From an uncultured Lachnospiraceae bacterium (GTDB lineage: Bacteria; Bacillota; Clostridia; Lachnospirales; Lachnospiraceae), in contig CAMNXA010000003.1 in assembly GCA_946566685.1 (NCBI GenBank), positions 89,560-153,559 on the forward strand: 64,000 nucleotides of DNA, given 5' to 3'. Positions 54,585 to 61,965 of this stretch are shown one piece after another; position 1 is the stretch's first letter; every line of letters begins with the position of its first letter. The notes under the pieces are model-generated. The model was given only the letters and a program-made list of their open reading frames with translations. It did not search any database and was not told the DNA's origin. A program made the translations under genes and the position numbers.

Positions 54585-54652
54585 ACCAAAAGCAGCGGTT
54601 AAACATTGGACATAAAACGGGCAAAATGAAAAAGCGTGAGGAGGATACGACA

Positions 54653-56461
54653 ATGGCAGAGTCCATGAAAGGATGGAAAAGATCTCATCGCTGTGCGGAA
54701 CTTGCCACAGGCAATGTGGGTGAGCAGGTGACCGTCATGGGATGGGTACAGAAACAGAGAAATAAAGGCGGCATCATATTTGTTGATCTGCGGGATCGTT
54801 CTGGGATTTTACAGATTATATTTGAGGAAAAGGACTGTGGTGCGGAAGCCTTTGCCAAGGCGGAGAAAATGCGCAGTGAGTTCGTGATTGCCGTAGTCGG
54901 TAAGGTGGAGAAACGTTCCGGCGCCGTCAATGAGAATCTTAAGACCGGCGAGATTGAGGTCAGGGCCGCACAGGTGCGTATTTTATCGGAATCTGAGACG
55001 CCGCCGTTCCCGGTGGAAGCCGATTCCAAGACCAAGGAAGAAATCCGCTTAAAATATCGCTATCTGGATCTGCGCCGTCCGGATCTGCAGGAGAAGATGA
55101 TACTGCGCAGTAAGATTGCATCTGAGATGCGCGCGTTTATGGCAGGGGAAGGTTTCCTGGAGATTGAGACTCCGATTTTGTGTAAATCCACGCCGGAAGG
55201 GGCCAGGGATTATCTGGTGCCCAGCCGTGTGCATCCGGGAAATTTCTATGCGTTGCCGCAGTCACCACAGCTGTATAAGCAGCTTTTGATGTGTTCCGGG
55301 TATGACAGGTATTTCCAGATTGCCAGATGTTTCAGGGACGAGGATCTGCGGGCGGACAGACAGCCGGAATTTACGCAGGCGGATATGGAACTTTCTTTTG
55401 TGGATGTGGACGATGTGATCGATGTAAATGAGCGGCTGATCAAACATATCTGTAAGGAAGCGATTGGTCTGGATGTGGCATTGCCCCTGCCCCGCATGAC
55501 ATGGCAGGAAGCCATGGACCGGTTTGGCTCCGATAAGCCGGACACCCGTTTTGGCATGGAACTTGTCGATGTGTCCGAGGTGGTGGCAGGCTGCGGTTTC
55601 GGGGTGTTTACTTCCGCTTTGGAAAATAAGGGATCTGTGCGCGGTCTTACGGTCAAGGGACAGGCGGCCATGCCCCGTAAGAAGATTGATGCACTGGTGG
55701 ATTTCGCCAAGGGTTATGGGGCGAAAGGGCTGGCATATTTGAGTGTGCAGGAAGACGGCACATACAAATCTTCTTTTGCCAAATTTATGACAGAGGAAGA
55801 GCTGAATCAGTTAGTAAAAGCAATGGGCGGCGAGAAGGGCGATCTGCTTCTCTTTGCGGCGGATAAGACCAATATTGTGTACAGCGTCTTGGGCGCACTG
55901 CGTATAGAACTGGGCAGACAGCTGGGGCTGATTGATGAATCCAAGTATAATTTCCTCTGGATTGTGGAGTTCCCGCTGTTGGAGTGGAGCGAGGAGGAGA
56001 ACCGCTTTATGGCGATGCATCATCCTTTTACCATGCCCATGGAAGAGGACTGGCAGTATATTGATTCCAATCCGGGCAGAGTCCGCGCGAAAGCCTATGA
56101 TATTGTCTTAAACGGTGTGGAACTTGGCGGCGGTTCTGTGAGAATCCATCAGGATGATATCCAGGAGAAGATGTTTGAGGTGCTTGGCTTCACGAAAGAG
56201 CAGGCCTGGGAGCAGTTTGGGTTCCTTCTGAGTGCATTCAGGTATGGAGTGCCGCCTCACGCGGGACTTGCTTACGGCCTGGATCGCTTTGTGATGCTCC
56301 TAACCCATGCGGACAGTATCAGGGAGGTAATCGCATTCCCGAAGATTAAGGATGCATCCTGCCTGATGACGGAGGCTCCGGGTATGGTAGATGATAAGCA
56401 GTTGGAAGAATTACAGATTGCAATCACGCAGGCAGCGGAGAAAGAGGAGGAAGAGGCATGA
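54653..56461 (+). CDS. aspS: Aspartyl-tRNA synthetase
   Basis: The 602-residue class II enzyme has an N-terminal OB anticodon domain (residues about 15-110, with VTVMGWVQKQRNKGGIIFVDLRDRSG), motif 1, motif 2 (RCFRDEDLRADRQPEFTQADMELSFVD), a bacterial GAD insertion, and motif 3 (GLAYGLDRFVMLL). The size is that of bacterial AspRS. ATG 54653 follows GGAGGATACGACA; the frame opens earlier at 54626 without a ribosome site. Its stop overlaps the next gene's start by four bases. Confidence 0.95.
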   Translation: MAESMKGWKRSHRCAELATGNVGEQVTVMGWVQKQRNKGGIIFVDLRDRSGILQIIFEEKDCGAEAFAKAEKMRSEFVIAVVGKVEKRSGAVNENLKTGEIEVRAAQVRILSESETPPFPVEADSKTKEEIRLKYRYLDLRRPDLQEKMILRSKIASEMRAFMAGEGFLEIETPILCKSTPEGARDYLVPSRVHPGNFYALPQSPQLYKQLLMCSGYDRYFQIARCFRDEDLRADRQPEFTQADMELSFVDVDDVIDVNERLIKHICKEAIGLDVALPLPRMTWQEAMDRFGSDKPDTRFGMELVDVSEVVAGCGFGVFTSALENKGSVRGLTVKGQAAMPRKKIDALVDFAKGYGAKGLAYLSVQEDGTYKSSFAKFMTEEELNQLVKAMGGEKGDLLLFAADKTNIVYSVLGALRIELGRQLGLIDESKYNFLWIVEFPLLEWSEEENRFMAMHHPFTMPMEEDWQYIDSNPGRVRAKAYDIVLNGVELGGGSVRIHQDDIQEKMFEVLGFTKEQAWEQFGFLLSAFRYGVPPHAGLAYGLDRFVMLLTHADSIREVIAFPKIKDASCLMTEAPGMVDDKQLEELQIAITQAAEKEEEEA

Positions 56462-56700
56462 ATCTGCAAAATCCGGCAGCACTGTTACAGATGATGAATC
56501 TCTGGAATCGTTTCGAGAAGAATCACCCGAAATTTCCGATGTTTTTAAAGGCAGTGGCCCAGAAAGGGATCAAAGAGGGCAGCATCATTGAGATTAAGGT
56601 GACAACAGCGGATGGAGAGAATTTTGATTCCAATCTGAAAGTGAGTGCGGAGGATATGGAATTGGTCGCGCAGATGAAAAATCTATTTGGAGGATTATAA
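56458..56700 (+). CDS. Small conserved-looking protein coupled to aspS
   Basis: This 80-residue protein (MNLQNPAALLQMMNLW... ending MKNLFGGL) is amphipathic and acidic with no membrane segment or signal. Its ATGA start overlaps the aspS stop, and GAGAAAGAGGAGGAAGAGG lies just upstream, so it is probably translated with aspS. I do not recognise the family. Twelve bases separate it from the SseB-like gene. Confidence 0.7.
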   Translation: MNLQNPAALLQMMNLWNRFEKNHPKFPMFLKAVAQKGIKEGSIIEIKVTTADGENFDSNLKVSAEDMELVAQMKNLFGGL

Positions 56701-56712
56701 AAAGGAGTTATC

Positions 56713-57666
56713 ATGGCTGATCAGAAAATAAACAATCAGGCATTGGAAGAGGCGATAGCGGCTTTTGCGGCTGACAGGGAGAAAGATAATTATGTCAAAG
56801 TGATGGAACTTCTGGAGAAATCCATCGTGCTGATGCCGGCCATGCCGCCTCAGAATCTGGATCCGGAGACGGAGAAGCAGATGCGGGCGGGCAAACCGGT
56901 ACAGTTATCAGGAGAATCCAGAATTATTCCCTGTCTTTTGCGCAAGGAGAGCGGAGAACAGGCACTGCCCATTTTTAGTTCTGCGGTGCAGATACCGCCG
57001 GATAAGAAGAGCCCTACGGTACTTGCCCTGCCGTTCTTTGCCTGTGTGTCCATGGCAATGGCGAATCAGGAGAAGATTGAAGCTGTAGTGTTGAATCCGT
57101 TTACCCAGAATATGGTGCTGAACAGATCCATCCTGGAAGTGGCGGATAAGCGCAGGAAACAGATAGCGGAACTGGCAAAACAGGGACAGGCCGGGCAGAA
57201 GAGCATTCAGGTGACCGAGAAACAGTTCCAGGATCTGGTGCACAATCGGGTGGCACTGATGCTTTTACCCAAATATTTGTTTGAGCATAAAGAAGAGGGC
57301 CTTAAGAAACTGCAAAAAGAGGAAGGCGAGTTTTTGCTGCATTTCTATGATGAGGTGTATCCGGAAGGCAAAAAGGCGTCTTTCAGGGCGGACGATTTCT
57401 CGGTGATGACGCTCAATATCACGGATACGGTGCAGCTAACCAGGGTGGACATGCCGGACGAGGCGGTGAAGAAGGGTATGTGTTACCGTGTCTATGCGGT
57501 TTGGAAGCGGGATACTGAGGAAGTGGTTTATTATGTGCTGGAAAAGACCAGGGACGGAAACTTTATTGCGCAAGTGACTTCTGACGGGAAGCATGAGGTG
57601 ATAGAACCGGCGCCCGACAACGGGGCGGAGATTGAAGCGGTCATGGGGCTTGTGGCAGCACACTGA
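56713..57666 (+). CDS. SseB-family protein
   Basis: This 317-residue soluble protein has an SseB-like N-terminal domain (residues about 10-135: LEEAIAAFAADREKDNYVKVMELLEKS, then VLALPFFACVSMAMANQ) and a C-terminal region including KASFRADDFSVMTLNI. SseB relatives in commensals have no settled role. AAAGGAG precedes ATG 56713. It sits between the small aspS-coupled gene and the HAD phosphatase, all on the same strand with short gaps. Confidence 0.72.
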   Translation: MADQKINNQALEEAIAAFAADREKDNYVKVMELLEKSIVLMPAMPPQNLDPETEKQMRAGKPVQLSGESRIIPCLLRKESGEQALPIFSSAVQIPPDKKSPTVLALPFFACVSMAMANQEKIEAVVLNPFTQNMVLNRSILEVADKRRKQIAELAKQGQAGQKSIQVTEKQFQDLVHNRVALMLLPKYLFEHKEEGLKKLQKEEGEFLLHFYDEVYPEGKKASFRADDFSVMTLNITDTVQLTRVDMPDEAVKKGMCYRVYAVWKRDTEEVVYYVLEKTRDGNFIAQVTSDGKHEVIEPAPDNGAEIEAVMGLVAAH

Positions 57667-57681
57667 CAGAGAAGGATAACA

Positions 57682-58350
57682 ATGATTGATACGATTATAT
57701 TTGACCTGGACGGCACCCTGTTGGATACTTTGGAAGATTTGACAGACAGTGTCAATTATGCCATGGAACAGTTTCAGATGCAGACGAAGACACTGGAGGA
57801 AGTGAGAAGGTTTGTGGGAAACGGCGTGGCAAAGCTGATTGAACGCTGCATCCCCCAGGGGGTACAGAACCCTGTGTATGAGCAGATATTAGCTGCATTC
57901 AAAGAACATTATGCAAAACACTGTGAAGACAAGACACATCCTTATGAAGGGATCATGGAGCTGTTGGCCGAACTTTCCGGGAAAGGATACCATATGGCGA
58001 TCGTTTCCAATAAGTTTGACGGTGCCGTCAAGAAGCTGAACGAGAAATATTTTAGGGACTATATTCCTGTGGCAATCGGAGAGAGTGCCACCGTGAAGAA
58101 AAAACCAGCGCCCGATACGGTGTATCAGGCGCTTTTGGAACTTTCCTGTGATGTATCACGGGCGGTCTATGTGGGTGATTCCGAGGTGGACCGGCAGACG
58201 GCTGGTAATGTACCCATGCCCTGTATCAGCGTCACCTGGGGGTTCCGCACCATGGAGCAGTTGATCGAGGCTGGTGCAAAGGAAGCCTGTATGATCAATT
58301 CTCCTCAGGAGCTTCCGGCGCTTCTGTCTCGGTTTCCTCAGGAAGTGTGA
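57682..58350 (+). CDS. HAD-family phosphatase (phosphoglycolate phosphatase-like)
   Basis: The 222-residue hydrolase has motif I DLDGTLLDT (D8, D10), a cap domain, motif II in VSNKFD, the motif III lysines in KKKPAPD, and motif IV YVGDSEVDRQTA. This combination fits Gph/PpaX-like enzymes acting on small phosphate esters. GAAGGATAACA precedes ATG. Its 3' end overlaps by 56 bases with the end of the convergent CNNM/CorC-type gene. Confidence 0.87.
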   Translation: MIDTIIFDLDGTLLDTLEDLTDSVNYAMEQFQMQTKTLEEVRRFVGNGVAKLIERCIPQGVQNPVYEQILAAFKEHYAKHCEDKTHPYEGIMELLAELSGKGYHMAIVSNKFDGAVKKLNEKYFRDYIPVAIGESATVKKKPAPDTVYQALLELSCDVSRAVYVGDSEVDRQTAGNVPMPCISVTWGFRTMEQLIEAGAKEACMINSPQELPALLSRFPQEV

Positions 58351-59587
58351 TCAACACTTTGACAATACGGTTATCCTGAATACCGCAAGCCTGCAGGGAG
58401 ATGCCATTTTCCAGAACAATGGTCTCTTTATCCTGGGGCAGGCGGTCTAATTTTTCTATCATCAGTCCGCCGATGGAATCATAGTCTTCAGAATCCAGGG
58501 AAATTTCCAGGGCATCGTTGATGTCGTCAAGTTTCATGCCGCCTTCTACCAGATACTGGCCTTCTTCGGTCTCCTGGATCAGCTCCTCCTCATCGGCATC
58601 GTATTCATCCCGGATTTCACCGACCAATTCTTCGATCATATCTTCCATGGTGATCATACCCACCGTAGCGCCGTATTCGCTCAAAACGAAGGCGATGTTA
58701 CAGGATTTTTCACGGATTTCCATCAAAAGATCGGACACATTCTTATATTCATATGTATAGTAGGCTTCCCGCAGGATTTTTTTGAGATTGAATTTTTCCT
58801 TGTCTTTCACCAGAATGAAATCTTTGATGTTGACAATACCGATGATGTGGTCGGGGTCATCATCATAGACAGGGATTCTGGTAAACATGGATGCCTGGAA
58901 GGTGGATAACAGTTCATGATAAGAGGCATCGATGGATACGGTAGTCATCTGGATTCTGGGAATCATGATGTCTTTGGCGACTGTGTCCCCAAAATCAAAT
59001 ACGTTGTAGATCAATGCCCGTTCCTCTGATTCGATGACGCCGCCCTCATGGCTGACATCCACATAAGTCTTTAATTCCTTTTCTGTGATGCTGAAATTGT
59101 TGCCCTCGGAACTGATGTGCAGCAGTTTTAAGATCCAGTTGGAAAGTTTATCTACCAGGAAAATCACCGGGGTTAAAATCGTCATCAAAAGGTGAATGAG
59201 GCCGCTGAAGACAAGAGTGATGGGTTCGGCTCTCTGCATGGCCCAGGTTTTGGGGATGATTTCGCCAAACATCAGCACCACAAAAGTTAATACGCCGGTA
59301 GCAATGCCTACGGCACGGCTGCCCCAGGTATTGATGGCGAAAGTAGTGGCCACGGAAGAGGCGGACAGATTAACGATATTATTGCCGATTAAGATCGCAC
59401 TCAGCATCTTGCCATACTGATCCAGTATGCCGAGTACCCGAATAGCCCCTTTGTGGTTTTCCTGGGCAAGTGTGCGAAGACGTACACGATTCACTGTCGA
59501 GAAAGCTGTCTCGGCAGATGAGAAAAAAGCAGATAAGAATACGAGAACTGCTAAGGAAACGAGTTGTATGACACCTGTGGTATCCAA
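58295..59587 (-). CDS. CNNM/CorC-type membrane protein (TlyC/HlyC family)
   Basis: The 430-residue protein has an N-terminal DUF21/CNNM membrane domain (residues about 1-190, with SAFFSSAETAFSTVNRVRLRTLA), a CBS pair (about 205-330: DIMIPRIQMTTV, RIPVYDDDPDHIIGIVNIKDFI) and a C-terminal CorC_HlyC domain (about 345-425). The family is linked with magnesium export; the hemolysin name is historical. The start is TTG at 59587, preceded by AAGGAG about 12 bases upstream. The end overlaps the HAD gene on the opposite strand. Confidence 0.88.
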   Translation of the reverse strand: MDTTGVIQLVSLAVLVFLSAFFSSAETAFSTVNRVRLRTLAQENHKGAIRVLGILDQYGKMLSAILIGNNIVNLSASSVATTFAINTWGSRAVGIATGVLTFVVLMFGEIIPKTWAMQRAEPITLVFSGLIHLLMTILTPVIFLVDKLSNWILKLLHISSEGNNFSITEKELKTYVDVSHEGGVIESEERALIYNVFDFGDTVAKDIMIPRIQMTTVSIDASYHELLSTFQASMFTRIPVYDDDPDHIIGIVNIKDFILVKDKEKFNLKKILREAYYTYEYKNVSDLLMEIREKSCNIAFVLSEYGATVGMITMEDMIEELVGEIRDEYDADEEELIQETEEGQYLVEGGMKLDDINDALEISLDSEDYDSIGGLMIEKLDRLPQDKETIVLENGISLQACGIQDNRIVKVLITLPEETETEAPEAPEEN

Positions 59588-59744
59588 TTTAAAAGTTCAC
59601 TCCTTCTTTGTGTTATTCCGGGCAGGGAAAAGTCCCACCGCTATTATGTAGAAAATATTACTAGAAGCATAAGATTGTGTCAAGTTTTTCTGACAGCCGG
59701 AATAAAATATAGCAGAGTAGAAGACATATGGACAAGGGGGAAGT

Positions 59745-60119
59745 ATGGGAAAAAAGGAAATTTATACGCAAAAGGTGATTTTTGTTACTAAGTGCATGTT
59801 GGCAGCATATATTCTGACGGCAGGACTTCTTTTGCTGCTTGCCTTTCTGCTGTACCGTTTTGGCCTTTCCGAGAAGGTGGTATCGGTCTGTATTATTGCA
59901 ATCTACATAATGGTAACGTTTCTGGCAGGATTGATTGCGGGCAAACGAGCGGGAAAGAAACGATACTTGTGGGGGCTGGCCATGGGAGTTTTGTATTTTG
60001 GGATTCTGGTAGTTGTGTCCATGGTGGTGAATAAGGGGCCTCAGGATGTAGCAGGAAATATGATGACGGTGTTTTTCCTGTGTGCGGGAAGCGGGATGCT
60101 AGGGGGTATGATCAGTTAG
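59745..60119 (+). CDS. TIGR04086-type small membrane protein
   Basis: The 124-residue protein has four hydrophobic segments, with FLAGLIAGKRAGKKRYLWGLAMGVLYF in the middle and GSGMLGGMIS at the end. It matches my recollection of the TIGR04086 family, which is found beside SCIFF genes in Clostridia. GGGGGAAGT precedes ATG 59745. Its neighbours here, SCIFF and its maturase, support this. Its role is unknown. Confidence 0.75.
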   Translation: MGKKEIYTQKVIFVTKCMLAAYILTAGLLLLLAFLLYRFGLSEKVVSVCIIAIYIMVTFLAGLIAGKRAGKKRYLWGLAMGVLYFGILVVVSMVVNKGPQDVAGNMMTVFFLCAGSGMLGGMIS

Positions 60120-60268
60120 GATATAAAAATTTAAGAAAGTGCTTTGCGTAACGGAAAAACTATGATATACTACTTTAAGTTATTGAGACAGCATGCAAAG
60201 GGAAACGATACGGGCAGTATACAGAACGCAGCCCTTCCCGGTATTTATTACATAAGGAGGACATATCG

Positions 60269-60412
60269 ATGAAGCATATTAAAACATTATCGACCAGAGA
60301 TTTGAAGGAATCCATGAAGAAAGGCGGCTGCGGCGAGTGCCAGACTTCCTGCCAGTCCGCTTGTAAGACTTCCTGCACAGTGGGCAACCAGAGTTGTGAG
60401 AAGGCGAGATAG
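60269..60412 (+). CDS. scfA: SCIFF ribosomally made peptide precursor (six cysteines in forty-five)
   Basis: This 47-residue precursor starts MKHIKTLSTRDLKESMKKGG and has six cysteines at residues 21, 24, 28, 32, 36 and 43, the hallmark of SCIFF. It ends in CEKAR. AAGGAGG at 60255-60261 precedes the ATG. It is followed by the radical SAM SCIFF maturase, which in this family installs a thioether bond from a cysteine to a threonine alpha-carbon. The final product's role is unresolved. It is too short to be found by a length-limited gene search. Confidence 0.95.
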   Translation: MKHIKTLSTRDLKESMKKGGCGECQTSCQSACKTSCTVGNQSCEKAR

Positions 60413-60447
60413 GAATCCTTTATCAGCAGTTGAAATGAGAGGAAATA

Positions 60448-60472
60448 TAAGCAGCGAGTCTATCGCTGCTTA
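60448..60472 (+). terminator. Hairpin between scfA and the maturase gene
   Basis: TAAGCAGCGA (60448-60457) and TCGCTGCTTA (60463-60472) pair perfectly over ten bases with loop GTCTA. A T-rich stretch ATTATGCGTTTTCTTTT follows, so it may act as a partial terminator. This would favour expression of the peptide over its enzyme, a common pattern for such operons. Confidence 0.7.
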
Positions 60473-60571
60473 TTATGCGTTTTCTTTTAGTTTCTGTATA
60501 TCTGGAAGATGATATTGTCAGGACGGAATAGTCAGGGACAGAACAGATAAGCAATAGATAGGAGAAAAGAA

Positions 60572-61963
60572 GTGATACATCAGTATATAAATAACGGATA
60601 TCATATTGTACTGGATGTCAACAGCGGCTCTGTCCATGTGGTGGACGAACTTGCTTACGATGTGATTCCGATCGTGGAAAAACTCCTGGCACAAAAGGTG
60701 GAAGGGAAAGAACAGATTGTGGAAGCGGCGGCCAGGCAGCTTTCCAGGAAGTATGCCGAAGTGGAGGAGACCGTGGAAGAGATTCTTTCTTTAAAAGAAG
60801 AAGGAGCGCTCTTTACGGAGGATGTCTATGAGAAGTATATTGACAGTTTTAAGAACCGGGAGACCGTGGTAAAGGCGCTCTGTCTGCATATTGCCCATGA
60901 TTGTAACCTGGCCTGTAAATACTGCTTTGCAGGGGAAGGGGAGTACCATGGACACAGGGCGCTTATGAGCCTGGATGTGGGAAAGAAGGCGCTGGATTTT
61001 CTGGTACAGAATTCGGGGAACCGGGTAAATCTGGAAGTGGACTTTTTTGGCGGGGAACCGCTTATGAACTGGCAGGTGGTCAAGGATCTGGTGGCTTATG
61101 GCAGGTCTTTGGAGGAGCCTAACCACAAAAAGTTCCGGTTTACATTGACTACCAATGGGGTGCTTTTAGATGATGAAGTACTGGAATTTGCCAACAAAGA
61201 GATGTCCAATGTGGTCTTAAGTATAGATGGAAGAAAAGAAATCCATGATCTGATGCGGCCGCACAGAGGCGGTCAGGGCAGTTATGATGAGGTGGTGCCG
61301 AAATATAAAAAGGTGGCGCAGTCCAGAAATCAGATGGATTACTATGTGAGAGGGACCTTTACCAGAAACAATCTGGATTTTGCAGAGGATGTGAGACATC
61401 TGGCGGATGAGGGCTTTGAGCAGATTTCGGTGGAACCCGTGGTGGCGCGGCCGGAGGAAGCGTATGCACTGCGTATGGAAGATGTGCCGGCTATCCTGAA
61501 AGAGTATGATGAACTGGCTTTGGAATATATTCGCAGAAAAAAAGCAGGAAAAGGTTTTAATTTCTTTCATTTTATGATAAATTTAGAAGGTGGTCCCTGT
61601 GTGGCAAAGCGATTGTCAGGCTGTGGATCGGGCACGGAATATCTGGCGGTGACGCCCTGGGGGGATCTGTATCCTTGTCATCAGTTTGTGGGACAGGAAG
61701 AATTTCTCATGGGAAATGTGGAAGAAGGAGTTATCCGCACGGATATCCGGGATAAGTTCAAGGCATGTAATGTCTATGCAAAAGACCAGTGCAGAGACTG
61801 TTTTGCCAAGTTTTATTGCAGCGGGGGATGTGCCGCCAATGCTTATAACAACAGCGGTGACATTAACGGAAGCTATGAACTTGGCTGTGAATTGCAGAGG
61901 AAGCGTGTAGAGTGCGCGATCATGATAAAAGCGGCGCTGGCCGATGAGGAAAAGGAGAGTTGA
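60572..61963 (+). CDS. scfB: Thioether cross-link-forming SCIFF maturase (radical SAM, SPASM)
   Basis: The 463-residue enzyme has an N-terminal peptide-recognition region (residues about 1-95), the radical SAM motif C111-x3-C115-x2-C118 (HDCNLACKYCFAGEG) and a SPASM-type C-terminal cysteine cluster (CNVYAKDQCRDCFAKFYCSGGCAANA). It binds several Fe-S clusters and cross-links the SCIFF peptide encoded 160 bases upstream. The start is GTG at 60572 with GGAG seven bases upstream. Its stop overlaps the secDF start region, so the two genes are tightly linked. Confidence 0.95.
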   Translation: MIHQYINNGYHIVLDVNSGSVHVVDELAYDVIPIVEKLLAQKVEGKEQIVEAAARQLSRKYAEVEETVEEILSLKEEGALFTEDVYEKYIDSFKNRETVVKALCLHIAHDCNLACKYCFAGEGEYHGHRALMSLDVGKKALDFLVQNSGNRVNLEVDFFGGEPLMNWQVVKDLVAYGRSLEEPNHKKFRFTLTTNGVLLDDEVLEFANKEMSNVVLSIDGRKEIHDLMRPHRGGQGSYDEVVPKYKKVAQSRNQMDYYVRGTFTRNNLDFAEDVRHLADEGFEQISVEPVVARPEEAYALRMEDVPAILKEYDELALEYIRRKKAGKGFNFFHFMINLEGGPCVAKRLSGCGSGTEYLAVTPWGDLYPCHQFVGQEEFLMGNVEEGVIRTDIRDKFKACNVYAKDQCRDCFAKFYCSGGCAANAYNNSGDINGSYELGCELQRKRVECAIMIKAALADEEKES

Positions 61964-61965
61964 TG

